From Bacteroidia bacterium (GTDB lineage: Bacteria > Bacteroidota > Bacteroidia > Flavobacteriales > Flavobacteriaceae), in the NCBI GenBank assembly GCA_030431085.1, contig JAUIJW010000018.1, positions 1 through 19,769 of the forward strand: DNA of 19,769 nucleotides. The letters run 5' to 3'. This document shows positions 1-8,118 of this stretch, one piece after another. The translations under genes and the position numbers were made by a program. The notes beneath the pieces are model-generated. The model made no database searches and was not told where the DNA came from. It worked only from the letters and a program-made list of their open reading frames with translations. Position 1 is the first letter of the stretch; the number at the start of each line of letters is the position of its first letter.

Positions 1-1266
1 TATGATGATACTGGTAACGAAACCATAGAAACAGATATCAATATAGATGAATATTTGAGTGACGATGAAATACCCAGCTATAAACTACAAACCAATAATT
101 ATAGTGCAGATGATGAAGACACTCAAATACCATACTCTGGTGGCGTTTCATTTAATCAGCACCTCAAGAATCAACTACACACTTATCGCTTAAGCGAACA
201 AGAAGAACTCATTGCAGAATTTATTATTGGTTGTATTGATGATAGCGGCTACATTAGAAGAACTACACTCGATATTGTAGATGATCTAGCCTTTTCTGAG
301 AATATTTTTACATCAGAGAAAGAAGTAGAAAAAGTAATTGAATTGGTACAACAATTAGAGCCCTCTGGCGTTGGTGCAAGAACATTACAAGAATGTTTAT
401 TGATTCAACTTAAACAAAAAGATCAATCGGCAGCCAGAGAATTGGCCATAGAAATTCTTGAGAGTTCTTTTGAAAATTTTGTTAAAAAACACTACAAGAA
501 ACTTTTCGTAAAATATGACATTTCTAAAGAGCAGCTAAAAAATGCCGTTGAAGAAATTGAAAAATTAAATCCAAAGCCAGGCGGTTCATTTTCGGGTAGT
601 ACGGCAACTATAGAACATATTGTTCCAGATTTTACCATTAGGATAAGTGAAGGCAATTTAGAGCTTAGTCTAAATGCCCGAAACGCTCCAGATTTACACA
701 TTTCTAGAGAATATGATAACCTTTTAAAAGGCTATTCCGAATCTAAAGAAAAAACTAAGTCTCAAAAAGATGCTGTGCTATTTATCAAACAAAAATTAGA
801 TGCCGCCAAATGGTTTATAGATGCCATAAAGCAGAGACAGCAAACGCTAATGCTAACCATGAATGCTATCATGCACTATCAAGAAGCCTATTTTTTAACT
901 GGTGATGAGAGGAACTTAAAACCTATGGTTTTAAAGGATATAGCTGATAAAATTGACATGGATGTCTCTACAATATCACGTGTGGCCAACAGTAAATATG
1001 TCGACACGCCTTACGGTACAAAGCTCATTAAAGAGTTCTTTTCGGAATCTATGAAAAATGATCAAGGTGAAGATGTGTCTACCAAGGAAATTAAGATGAT
1101 TTTGCAAAACGAAATCGATCATGAAGATAAGACTAAGCCATTAACGGATGATAAATTAGCTGCATTACTCAAAGAAAAAGGTTATTTAATAGCCAGAAGA
1201 ACCGTTGCCAAATATAGAGAGCAGTTAGACATTCCGGTAGCAAGGCTTAGAAAAAGTATTTTATAA
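1..1266 (+). CDS. rpoN: RNA polymerase sigma-54 factor, 5' end outside window
   Basis: Sigma-54 directs core RNA polymerase to -24/-12 promoters that need an AAA+ activator to open. The reading frame is open from base 1, so the gene enters from upstream and the first in-frame TTG (55) is not its start. The 421 visible residues lack only the glutamine-rich activator-contact region and start near the acidic linker. The core-binding region follows. A helix-turn-helix with the family sequence DVSTISRVANSKYV lies near codons 321-334, and the diagnostic RpoN box ARRTVAKYRE is at bases 1192-1221, just before the C-terminus. Length and motif order fit an ordinary full-length bacteroidotal RpoN. The downstream membrane-protein gene starts one base after the stop, so the two are probably co-transcribed. 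No activator gene or obvious -24/-12 promoter was recognised here. Confidence 0.97.
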   Translation, partial: YDDTGNETIETDINIDEYLSDDEIPSYKLQTNNYSADDEDTQIPYSGGVSFNQHLKNQLHTYRLSEQEELIAEFIIGCIDDSGYIRRTTLDIVDDLAFSENIFTSEKEVEKVIELVQQLEPSGVGARTLQECLLIQLKQKDQSAARELAIEILESSFENFVKKHYKKLFVKYDISKEQLKNAVEEIEKLNPKPGGSFSGSTATIEHIVPDFTIRISEGNLELSLNARNAPDLHISREYDNLLKGYSESKEKTKSQKDAVLFIKQKLDAAKWFIDAIKQRQQTLMLTMNAIMHYQEAYFLTGDERNLKPMVLKDIADKIDMDVSTISRVANSKYVDTPYGTKLIKEFFSESMKNDQGEDVSTKEIKMILQNEIDHEDKTKPLTDDKLAALLKEKGYLIARRTVAKYREQLDIPVARLRKSIL

Positions 1267-1267
1267 A

Positions 1268-1876
1268 ATGCTATTTTATCGGATTATATCGTACGTTTTT
1301 CACCCTTTATTGTTTTCCTTTATTGGTACTTTTTTGTATTTGGTGCTCACTCCTATTCATATGGCAAAAAAGCAAGAATACCTTATTTTAAGCATTGTTT
1401 TTATTAGCACCTACATTTTGCCAGTATTTTTACTGATGTTTTTAAAAAAAATTAAAATGATAGAGTCCTATCATTTAAAGCAAGTAGAAGAAAGAAAGTT
1501 TCCTATACTATTTTTTATTCTATTATCTATATTATTGGGTAAAATGCTACTTAATATTAAAATTGCTAATGTCTTGGCCTATTCATTTTTTGCCATAGCA
1601 ATTGCTCTTAGTGCGGCCTATCTTTTTTTATTTCTAAGAATTAAAACTAGCCTACACACCTTAGGCATTGGTGGTGTCTTAGGATTTATTCTAATTTTAA
1701 GCCTCCATTATCAAATGAATTTTAATTGGATATTGGCCTTATTATTCATCATATCTGGCCTCATAGCCGTATCTCGACTTAAACTTGAAGCACACACCCC
1801 TAAAGAAGTATATTTAGGATTTTTACTGGGAGTGATAGCTCAATTTATTAGTTTTCAATTCTATCAAAGTATATAA
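1268..1876 (+). CDS. Small polytopic membrane protein, degenerate PAP2-like
   Basis: A 202-residue, very hydrophobic protein with about six predicted membrane segments. The C-terminal half resembles the PAP2 (type 2 phosphatidic acid phosphatase) fold: SLHTLGIGG near residue 134 sits where PAP2 has the PSGH motif, and SRLKLEAHTPKEV near residue 169 sits where PAP2 has SRxxxxxHxxxD. The Ser of PSGH is shifted and the last Asp is replaced by Glu. The first motif (KxxxxxxRP) is only hinted at by the Lys/Arg-rich KQVEERKFP loop. It may be a catalytically altered PAP2 relative or an unrelated membrane protein with chance similarity. Its start lies one base after the rpoN stop, suggesting translational coupling. 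Its last 13 bases overlap the convergent gene on the other strand. Being a membrane protein-coding gene is near certain; the family is tentative. Confidence 0.85.
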   Translation: MLFYRIISYVFHPLLFSFIGTFLYLVLTPIHMAKKQEYLILSIVFISTYILPVFLLMFLKKIKMIESYHLKQVEERKFPILFFILLSILLGKMLLNIKIANVLAYSFFAIAIALSAAYLFLFLRIKTSLHTLGIGGVLGFILILSLHYQMNFNWILALLFIISGLIAVSRLKLEAHTPKEVYLGFLLGVIAQFISFQFYQSI

Positions 1877-2517
1877 AAAATCAAACCAAATCTTAAATCG
1901 TGAATATCAAAGTCTATTGGGTTGGTTTTGGTATTGCTAAACAAACTATTTAAGCCATAATAAAAATAGAAGTTCCATTTATTATAACCTCCAGAAAATG
2001 TTAGACCGTATAAAAACTCTCTAACCTCTATAAAATCTTTAACAGAAAAATCTTCACGTCGTTTTAAATCAGTGTTTTTGACGAAAACATACCCTAGTTT
2101 CAGGCCTGGATAAAAGCGCCAAAATCTTGATTTTTGCGCCGTAGATGTCCTTATTCTAAACTCTATGGGTAAATCTAAAGTATGAATCGTGGCCTGGTTA
2201 CTTTTGGTAACTGTTAGATCAGGATCTGGAGCATCTGCTTCTCTAACATTAAAATAATAATTATTAAGGGCATAACCTAAACCTGCACCTAAAGCCACAT
2301 TTCTTCTTTTATTTACAGGAAAATCTTTAATAAAACCTAATCCCAATCCATACGAAAATCCACTTTGAGAAAAGAAATCTGGAGTGTTGGGCAAATAATT
2401 ATAATTTACATTGATATAAAGTTGATCTTCTAAATAAGCATTATCTACAAATGGTATAGAATCTTGTGCCCAAGACTTCATTACCACTAAAAAAAATAAT
2501 AAATATAATTTACGCAT
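1864..2517 (-). CDS. PorT-like outer-membrane beta-barrel protein
   Basis: A 217-residue exported protein. Residues 1-18 are a signal peptide ending in SWAQ, the usual flavobacterial cleavage context. The rest is made of alternating hydrophobic/polar strands rich in Tyr, Phe and Gly (for example GFSYGLGLGF, VALGAGLGYALNN, FYPGLKLGYVFV, WNFYFYYGLN), and the chain ends in an aromatic strand, LRFGLIFYIL, as expected for an eight-stranded outer-membrane barrel. Size and strand pattern fit the PorT/OMP_b-brl_2 family; PorT itself is a type IX secretion component in gliding and oral Bacteroidota. It could instead be one of the many PorT-family paralogues of unknown role, so no symbol is given. A good -7 box lies just upstream, and a terminator separates it from hppA, so it looks monocistronic. 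Confidence 0.8.
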   Translation of the reverse strand: MRKLYLLFFLVVMKSWAQDSIPFVDNAYLEDQLYINVNYNYLPNTPDFFSQSGFSYGLGLGFIKDFPVNKRRNVALGAGLGYALNNYYFNVREADAPDPDLTVTKSNQATIHTLDLPIEFRIRTSTAQKSRFWRFYPGLKLGYVFVKNTDLKRREDFSVKDFIEVREFLYGLTFSGGYNKWNFYFYYGLNSLFSNTKTNPIDFDIHDLRFGLIFYIL

Positions 2518-2533
2518 AAGGCTTATTAATAAT

Positions 2534-2541
2534 CAAATATA
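2534..2541 (-). promoter_or_regulatory. Putative -7 box (TATATTTG) for the PorT-like gene
   Basis: On the minus strand the octamer TATATTTG matches the Bacteroidota -7 consensus TANNTTTG exactly and lies 16 bases before the ATG at 2517. The implied leader is only about 10 bases. No clear TTG-type -33 element is seen at the expected spacing, so the call rests on the -7 box and its position in the gap between gene and terminator. Confidence 0.4.
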
Positions 2542-2586
2542 CTTGTTTTTAGTATTAATTACACTAGAACGAGTTTCTAAGGCATA

Positions 2587-2611
2587 AAAAACTCCCTTAA
2601 AGGGAGTTTTT
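2587..2611 (-). terminator. Intrinsic terminator downstream of hppA
   Basis: An 11-bp perfect stem (2587-2597 pairing with 2601-2611) with a three-base loop. Its core is ACTCCCT/AGGGAGT and the outer arm is A/T, giving a U-tract on the minus transcript. It lies 23 bases after the hppA stop and upstream of the PorT-like gene on the same strand. It therefore ends the hppA message and insulates the next gene. The A/T symmetry would also let it work on the plus strand. Confidence 0.85.
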
Positions 2612-2633
2612 ATACATCTTATAATAAAGATTA

Positions 2634-4982
2634 CTACCTATCGTCATGTTCTTTAATTAAGGCTTCCACCTCTTCTCCTTTGATGGTTTCGGTTTCAACT
2701 TTTTCTACACCATCTACTGAAGTTTTAGTAGTAATTGTGGCAACTTTTTTACCCTCATCGTCTACTTTAACTTTAATTGTTTTCTTAACCTCTTCCTTAA
2801 CTGGTCTAGCTTCAACTAAATCAATAGTCATTGTCTCATTATACTTTGCCACTGCTTGTGCGTCTAAAGCTATACTTGGTGCAATAACTAAAGCCACTAC
2901 CGACATCAATTTTAATAAAATATTCAATGATGGCCCTGAGGTGTCTTTAAAAGGATCTCCTACCGTATCTCCAACTACTGCCGCTTTATGAGCATCAGAA
3001 CCTTTACGTCCTTCTTCTTCAATCATTTTTTTAGCATTATCCCATGCACCTCCAGCATTAGACTGGAAAATTGCCATCAATACACCCGCCGTAGTAACTC
3101 CCGCTAATAAGCCTCCTAACATTTCGGCACCGCCAATAAAACCAACAGCGACTGGTACTGCAATAGCTAATAAGCCAGGCAAAACCATTTCTTTAATAGA
3201 GGCTGTTGTAGAAATTTCTACACATTTATCATATTCTGCTACACCATCGGCTTGATCAAATATTTTTCTATCCTCAGCAGTAGCTTTAGACATATCAGAG
3301 TCGTATTTATTCATAATATCTAATGCAGCTCTTAAAGCAGGAATATCTCTAAATTGACGACGAACTTCTTCAATCATCGCCATAGCAGCTCTACCCACAG
3401 CATTCATAGATAGTGCTGAGAAAACAAATGGTAGCATACCCCCGATTAACAACCCAGCCATAATATCTGGTCTAGATACATCAATAGCAGTTACATTAGC
3501 TGTTTTCATAAACGCAGCAAATAATGCCAACGCTGTTAATGCTGCAGAGGCAATAGCAAAACCTTTACCAATAGCAGCGGTTGTATTTCCAACAGCATCT
3601 AATTTATCTGTACGTTCTCTAACTTCTGGTGGTAATTCTGCCATTTCTGCAATACCGCCTGCATTATCAGAAATTGGACCATAAGCGTCTACCGCTAATT
3701 GAATTCCGGTATTGGCTAACATCCCCACAGCAGCGATAGCAATACCATATAACCCTGCAAAATGATGAGAAACTAAAATTGCCGCAGCAATTAAAATAAT
3801 TGGAATCGCTGTAGACATCATCCCAACACCCAATCCTGCAATGATATTAGTCGCCGATCCGGTCTCAGATTGCTTGACAATTGACCTCACTGGTTTAGTA
3901 CCAGTGCCTGTATAATATTCTGTTACTTTACCTACCAATAAACCAGCAATTAAACCTGCAATGGTTGCCCAAAAAACACCCATGGCTGTGTATTCAACAC
4001 CTTCCTGAACAAATGTTTCCGGCAAGAAGTTTGTAATTAAAAAATATGAAGCTACCAACATTAAACCGGCAGAACCAAATTCGCCAATGTTCAATGCCGC
4101 ATGTGGAGAGCCTCCTTCTCTTACCCTAACAAAAAAGGTTCCTATAATTGACATGATAATTCCAACAGCGGCTAATGCCATTGGTAAATATACCGCCCCT
4201 AGACCATCGAAACCAGGCGTTACAATTAACGCTCCTAATACCATGGTTCCTATAATAGAACCTACATAAGATTCAAATAAATCGGCACCCATACCAGCAA
4301 CGTCTCCAACATTATCTCCAACATTATCAGCAATAGTTGCAGGATTTAACGGATGGTCTTCTGGAATACCAGCTTCTACTTTACCAACTAAATCTGCACC
4401 AACATCGGCAGCTTTGGTATAAATACCACCACCAACACGAGCAAAAAGAGCAATAGACGAAGCGCCTAAAGAAAATCCAGAAAGTACATTTAATACCTCG
4501 CTAATCTCCCATCCTTGACCGCTATAAAACCAAAATAGAGAACTTAACCCTAAAACTCCTAACCCAACAACTCCAAGTCCCATTACAGCACCTCCAGCAA
4601 AAGCCACTTCTAAGGCTTTACCCAAAGATTCTCTGGCTGCATTCGTTGTTCTTACATTTGCTTTTGTAGCTGCTTTCATGCCAATAAATCCAGCTAAAGC
4701 TGAACAAATAGCTCCAACAACAAACGAAAAAGCAACCATACCGTTTGAACCTTCTTCGGCATTTCCTTTTAAATAAAGCAGTATAGCAACAGCTACTACG
4801 AAAATTGATAAAATCTTGTATTCTGCTTTTAAGAACGACATGGCTCCATCAGCAATGTTCTTTGCTATTTTGGACATGTTTTCTTCTCCTTCACTTTGTT
4901 TGGCTACCCATGCATTTTTGATAAAGACAAATGCCAGTGCCAATAACCCAAAGAAAGGTAAATAATTTACGATAAATTCCAT
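2634..4982 (-). CDS. hppA: K+-dependent membrane pyrophosphatase (Na+ and/or H+ pump)
   Basis: A membrane pyrophosphatase that couples PPi hydrolysis to Na+ or H+ export across the inner membrane. Its 782 residues carry the full active-site signature. GGGIYTKAADVGADLVGKVE begins at residue 184 and the DNVGDNVGDVAG loop (219-230) supplies Mg-PPi-binding aspartates. The C-terminal NAGGAWDNAKK (642-652) and GDTVGDPFKDTSGPS (671-685) motifs are intact. The GNTTAAIGKG motif (465-474) has Ala at 469 where K+-independent enzymes have Lys, so a K+-dependent type is expected; ion choice cannot be settled by eye, but many Bacteroidota enzymes of this type pump Na+ or both ions. An extra charged tail of about 60 residues (722-782, rich in Lys, Glu, Val and Thr) follows the last membrane helix. 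It stands alone between its own -7 box and a terminator. Confidence 0.97.
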   Translation of the reverse strand: MEFIVNYLPFFGLLALAFVFIKNAWVAKQSEGEENMSKIAKNIADGAMSFLKAEYKILSIFVVAVAILLYLKGNAEEGSNGMVAFSFVVGAICSALAGFIGMKAATKANVRTTNAARESLGKALEVAFAGGAVMGLGVVGLGVLGLSSLFWFYSGQGWEISEVLNVLSGFSLGASSIALFARVGGGIYTKAADVGADLVGKVEAGIPEDHPLNPATIADNVGDNVGDVAGMGADLFESYVGSIIGTMVLGALIVTPGFDGLGAVYLPMALAAVGIIMSIIGTFFVRVREGGSPHAALNIGEFGSAGLMLVASYFLITNFLPETFVQEGVEYTAMGVFWATIAGLIAGLLVGKVTEYYTGTGTKPVRSIVKQSETGSATNIIAGLGVGMMSTAIPIILIAAAILVSHHFAGLYGIAIAAVGMLANTGIQLAVDAYGPISDNAGGIAEMAELPPEVRERTDKLDAVGNTTAAIGKGFAIASAALTALALFAAFMKTANVTAIDVSRPDIMAGLLIGGMLPFVFSALSMNAVGRAAMAMIEEVRRQFRDIPALRAALDIMNKYDSDMSKATAEDRKIFDQADGVAEYDKCVEISTTASIKEMVLPGLLAIAVPVAVGFIGGAEMLGGLLAGVTTAGVLMAIFQSNAGGAWDNAKKMIEEEGRKGSDAHKAAVVGDTVGDPFKDTSGPSLNILLKLMSVVALVIAPSIALDAQAVAKYNETMTIDLVEARPVKEEVKKTIKVKVDDEGKKVATITTKTSVDGVEKVETETIKGEEVEALIKEHDDR

Positions 4983-5014
4983 ATTTTCTTGATATTAATT
5001 TGTTTTGACGCTTA

Positions 5015-5022
5015 CAAAAGTA
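5015..5022 (-). promoter_or_regulatory. Putative -7 box (TACTTTTG) for hppA
   Basis: The minus-strand octamer TACTTTTG is an exact match to TANNTTTG and lies 32 bases before the hppA ATG, implying a leader of roughly 25 bases. The region about 20 bases upstream is a T-run without a clean TTG. No strong Shine-Dalgarno precedes the ATG, as is normal in this phylum. Confidence 0.5.
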
Positions 5023-5160
5023 GCAAACTAGATGAATAAAAAAAATTATCATGTAGCCAAATAAATTTGCTCATTCTGGCGTGTAGATTAAAATTTAAAA
5101 TGATGTACTATTTCAGTGTTTTTTTTATTGATTTGTAATTTTTCATTTTCTATTTAAATA

Positions 5161-5191
5161 TTGGTTAATAACCTATTAATGTCTACTTTTA
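5161..5191 (+). promoter_or_regulatory. Possible promoter of the dikinase/serine hydrolase pair
   Basis: TTGG at 5161 followed after 20 bases by TACTTTTA (5184-5191), seven of eight matches to TANNTTTG, at the spacing usual for Bacteroidota promoters. Transcription would begin near 5197 and leave a leader of about 24 bases before the ATG at 5221. The rest of the 238-base gap between hppA and this gene is AT-rich; apart from the hppA -7 box on the other strand I see no hairpin or operator in it. Confidence 0.35.
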
Positions 5192-5220
5192 CTTTAACTA
5201 TATCAATCTGACTAATCTCT

Positions 5221-8118
5221 ATGAAAAAATTTACTTTAGGCTATATTTTATTTCTTATTCCGTTTTTAATCTTAGCCCAAGAACATGAGTCTTCTATTGA
5301 TGCTTCTCATATTAAAACTCTAATTGAAAAGTATAAAAAAGACGTTAGAGGACCATACCGTGATATTAGGTGGTTCTGTAAAGATGGTACGATTAACCCG
5401 CCCAAAGAACCTTGCGAAAATGGTGGCGTACAACATGCGAGGTATAAAGATGAGGTTGTTGCATTAGGAGACGAATATCATTTATATTTTGGACAGATTT
5501 TGGCTTCAACTGATTTTAAAGCTTTTTGGGATAATGACCATTATCATTCTAGAATGAAACAGTACATGCTCGAAAAATACCTTAAATCGGTAGACGATGG
5601 TTGGATTAATAGAAGAGCGCAATACTATCGTGGCGCTTTTCAAGCAGAAGATGAACAAGGTTGGGGAAAATCTTTTTTTACTTGGCTATTGCAAAAAGAT
5701 GATGCTCTTAAGCAACATTTTTATCTGATTCGTCAAGCGGCTAAAGATATCCCACATGCTGGCGACAATGATGTAGCGCAAGCCATGAGAAGTACCTCTA
5801 AATATATTTCTGACCACTATGCGCCATTTATGAAAAATAGAGTGAAAATTCATGGCCAACCTGAAATATCTGATATCAACGAGGTAAAATCATTTCAAAA
5901 AAAACATGCTGCTAAACTAACACCCGCTTTAAATAAAAAGTTTGACGAGCTCATTTCTACAATGAATGCGTTTTTCAAGCCTATTGAAGCCAAAGATTTA
6001 AGTCCATATTTAACTGCCATCTCAAATCAAGAAATTAAAAACCGCCTTAAAAGTTTTATCTCGTTAGCACAAAAAAGTTCTGTTAAAACAAAAATTGAAA
6101 ATGCTACCGATTTAATGTGGTATATAAGAATTTCCATTTTAGATGAAAAAGACCCCACCGCAAGACTCGCATTAATAGATTTATCGCTTAAGATTGAATC
6201 TTTAATTGTTAAACAAATTGGAGACTACCCCGATAACACCATTAATGATTTAGTCGATAAAGTTTGTTATTTAAGCACGGCAGCGGCGGCAACAGGTGCT
6301 ACAGAAATTTGGGAATGGCAACAATTATCTAACTTATTATCTAGTACTAACCAAGCTAATTTTAGCCTTGAAGAACTCAATAACACACTATTAGCAGCGA
6401 GAAAACAATTAGAGTGGGGTACTGGTAAAAACAGTGCTATATTTGAAGATGTAATTTCGACTTATAAAGAATTTGAGCCATTAGCTCATGGTTTTCTAGA
6501 TGATCGCATTCGGTCTTCTGCTGCATTATATTTAGGTAATGCTATAGGGAAATTAGGCCTTTTTATCAATAAAGAATCTTCACTAAACAATCAAGTTTTA
6601 GATTTAAACAACCAAAGTCATATCCACGGCTTAAATCCCGGTTATGCCACTGGTGAATTGGTAGTCATAGAGGATTCTTCAAAAAATATAGATGTGGAGG
6701 CAGACAAAATTTATGTCTTCGACAGACCATCCTCAGATCTTAAACCAGTTGCAGGCATTTTAACTGTTTCTGAGGGTAATTTAGTTTCACATGTACAATT
6801 ATTAGCTCGAAACTTAGGAATTCCTAATGCTGCCATTTCATCGGATAATGTTACAGAATTAAAAAAATATAATGGTAAAAAAGTGTTCTACGCTGTATCT
6901 AATAAAGGTACGGTTATTATGAAACCTGCTTCTACCATGACTCGTGAAGAACAAAATTTATTTACTCAAAAAAAGCGCGATATTGAAATGATTACAGTGC
7001 CTGTAGATCAGATTAAATTAGATCGTACCACTATTTTAAATCTAACCGAAGTTAATGCAAAATCTTCTGGTATTTATTGTGGGCCAAAAGCAGCTAACCT
7101 TGGTGAGTTAAAAGAAAATTTTCCTCAACATGTTGTTGATGGCTTTGTAATTCCTTTTGGGATTTTTTTAGAGCATATGAAACAAAAAATTCCCCAACAA
7201 AATCAATCTTATTGGGATTATCTTAATCATATCTTTCGTGAGGCAAGAGCCATGAAGGCTTCTAGTAAACCTGATAAAGATATTGAACAGTATCAACTTA
7301 CTGAGTTAAAAAAACTCCATAAGCTTATCATTAATATGCCCCTTTTAGATCATTTTAAAAGTGATTTAGAACAATCTTTTCAAAATATTTTAAATTCTAA
7401 ATTAGGTGAAAAGTCTGTTTTTTTAAGAAGTGATACCAACATGGAGGATCTTAAAAGTTTTACCGGTGCCGGACTTAACCTAACCTTATTTAATGTTTTA
7501 GAGAAAGAAAAAATCTTAAATGGGATTAAAAGTGTTTGGGCCTCTCCCTATACAGAACGTAGTTTTAAATGGCGTCAGAAATATCTTACCAATCCAGAAA
7601 ACGTTTACCCATCTATTGTAGTAATACCAGGTGTTAATAACGATTGCTCTGGTGTAATGATTACTAAAGGAGTAAGCTCTGGCAATACTGATGAGATTAC
7701 CGTAGCTTTTAGCAGAGGTGTTGGTGGAGCAGTTGATGGTCAAGCGGCCGAAACCTGGAGTATTAAAAATAATGGTGTAGCTCATTTAATATCCCCTGCA
7801 AGGGAACCATTTTTTAAATATTTACCTTCTACAGGAGCCACTAAAACCAAAAGCACTACTTTCGAAAGGCCTATTTTAGCATCTTCAGAAATTTACCAAC
7901 TCAACCAATTTAGTAAAATTCTTACGCAGCAAATGGGTAAAAAAGGAGTTCATGGCCCCTACGATGTAGAACTTGGGTTTAAAAATGGTAAAATATGGCT
8001 CTTTCAAGTAAGACCATTTGTTGAAAACAAAAATGCCAAAAGTTCGAGTTATCTTGAGTCTATTACACCTAAGGTTAACTTACAAAAAACTATATCAACC
8101 CAAACAACCATACCGTAA
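5221..8118 (+). CDS. Exported water-dikinase-like protein (phosphohistidine + ATP-grasp)
   Basis: A 965-residue protein of the PEP-utilising/pyruvate dikinase superfamily. Residues 1-20 are a Sec signal peptide (ends ILAQ, no lipobox). Residues 21-460 are mostly helical and unrecognised, with a Cys53/Cys65 pair that could form a disulfide. Residues 468-568 are a swivelling domain whose motif VSHVQLLARNLGIPNA places the phosphohistidine at His524. Residues 615-935 are the ATP-grasp domain: GPKAANLGEL (Lys623), FLRSDTNMEDL (Arg736), VWASPYTERS (772-781), YDVELGF (914-920) and QVRP (929-932), all intact. The swivel-before-ATP-grasp order and phrases such as RSD-N-EDL---GAGL and VWAS--ER match plant glucan and phosphoglucan water dikinases. 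They do not fit PpsA or PPDK, and no PEP-binding barrel is present. Expected chemistry is phosphoryl transfer from the ATP beta-phosphate through His524 to an unknown acceptor. Its stop overlaps the next start (TAATG). Confidence 0.85.
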   Translation: MKKFTLGYILFLIPFLILAQEHESSIDASHIKTLIEKYKKDVRGPYRDIRWFCKDGTINPPKEPCENGGVQHARYKDEVVALGDEYHLYFGQILASTDFKAFWDNDHYHSRMKQYMLEKYLKSVDDGWINRRAQYYRGAFQAEDEQGWGKSFFTWLLQKDDALKQHFYLIRQAAKDIPHAGDNDVAQAMRSTSKYISDHYAPFMKNRVKIHGQPEISDINEVKSFQKKHAAKLTPALNKKFDELISTMNAFFKPIEAKDLSPYLTAISNQEIKNRLKSFISLAQKSSVKTKIENATDLMWYIRISILDEKDPTARLALIDLSLKIESLIVKQIGDYPDNTINDLVDKVCYLSTAAAATGATEIWEWQQLSNLLSSTNQANFSLEELNNTLLAARKQLEWGTGKNSAIFEDVISTYKEFEPLAHGFLDDRIRSSAALYLGNAIGKLGLFINKESSLNNQVLDLNNQSHIHGLNPGYATGELVVIEDSSKNIDVEADKIYVFDRPSSDLKPVAGILTVSEGNLVSHVQLLARNLGIPNAAISSDNVTELKKYNGKKVFYAVSNKGTVIMKPASTMTREEQNLFTQKKRDIEMITVPVDQIKLDRTTILNLTEVNAKSSGIYCGPKAANLGELKENFPQHVVDGFVIPFGIFLEHMKQKIPQQNQSYWDYLNHIFREARAMKASSKPDKDIEQYQLTELKKLHKLIINMPLLDHFKSDLEQSFQNILNSKLGEKSVFLRSDTNMEDLKSFTGAGLNLTLFNVLEKEKILNGIKSVWASPYTERSFKWRQKYLTNPENVYPSIVVIPGVNNDCSGVMITKGVSSGNTDEITVAFSRGVGGAVDGQAAETWSIKNNGVAHLISPAREPFFKYLPSTGATKTKSTTFERPILASSEIYQLNQFSKILTQQMGKKGVHGPYDVELGFKNGKIWLFQVRPFVENKNAKSSSYLESITPKVNLQKTISTQTTIP

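Noticed and set aside
2680..2991. Open frames antisense to hppA (also 4087-4269)
   Set aside because: Low-complexity mirror products of a conserved gene with no start context or family resemblance.
5221..8118. Calling the dikinase PEP synthase or pyruvate phosphate dikinase
   Set aside because: No PEP/pyruvate-binding barrel, reversed domain order, and a signal peptide.
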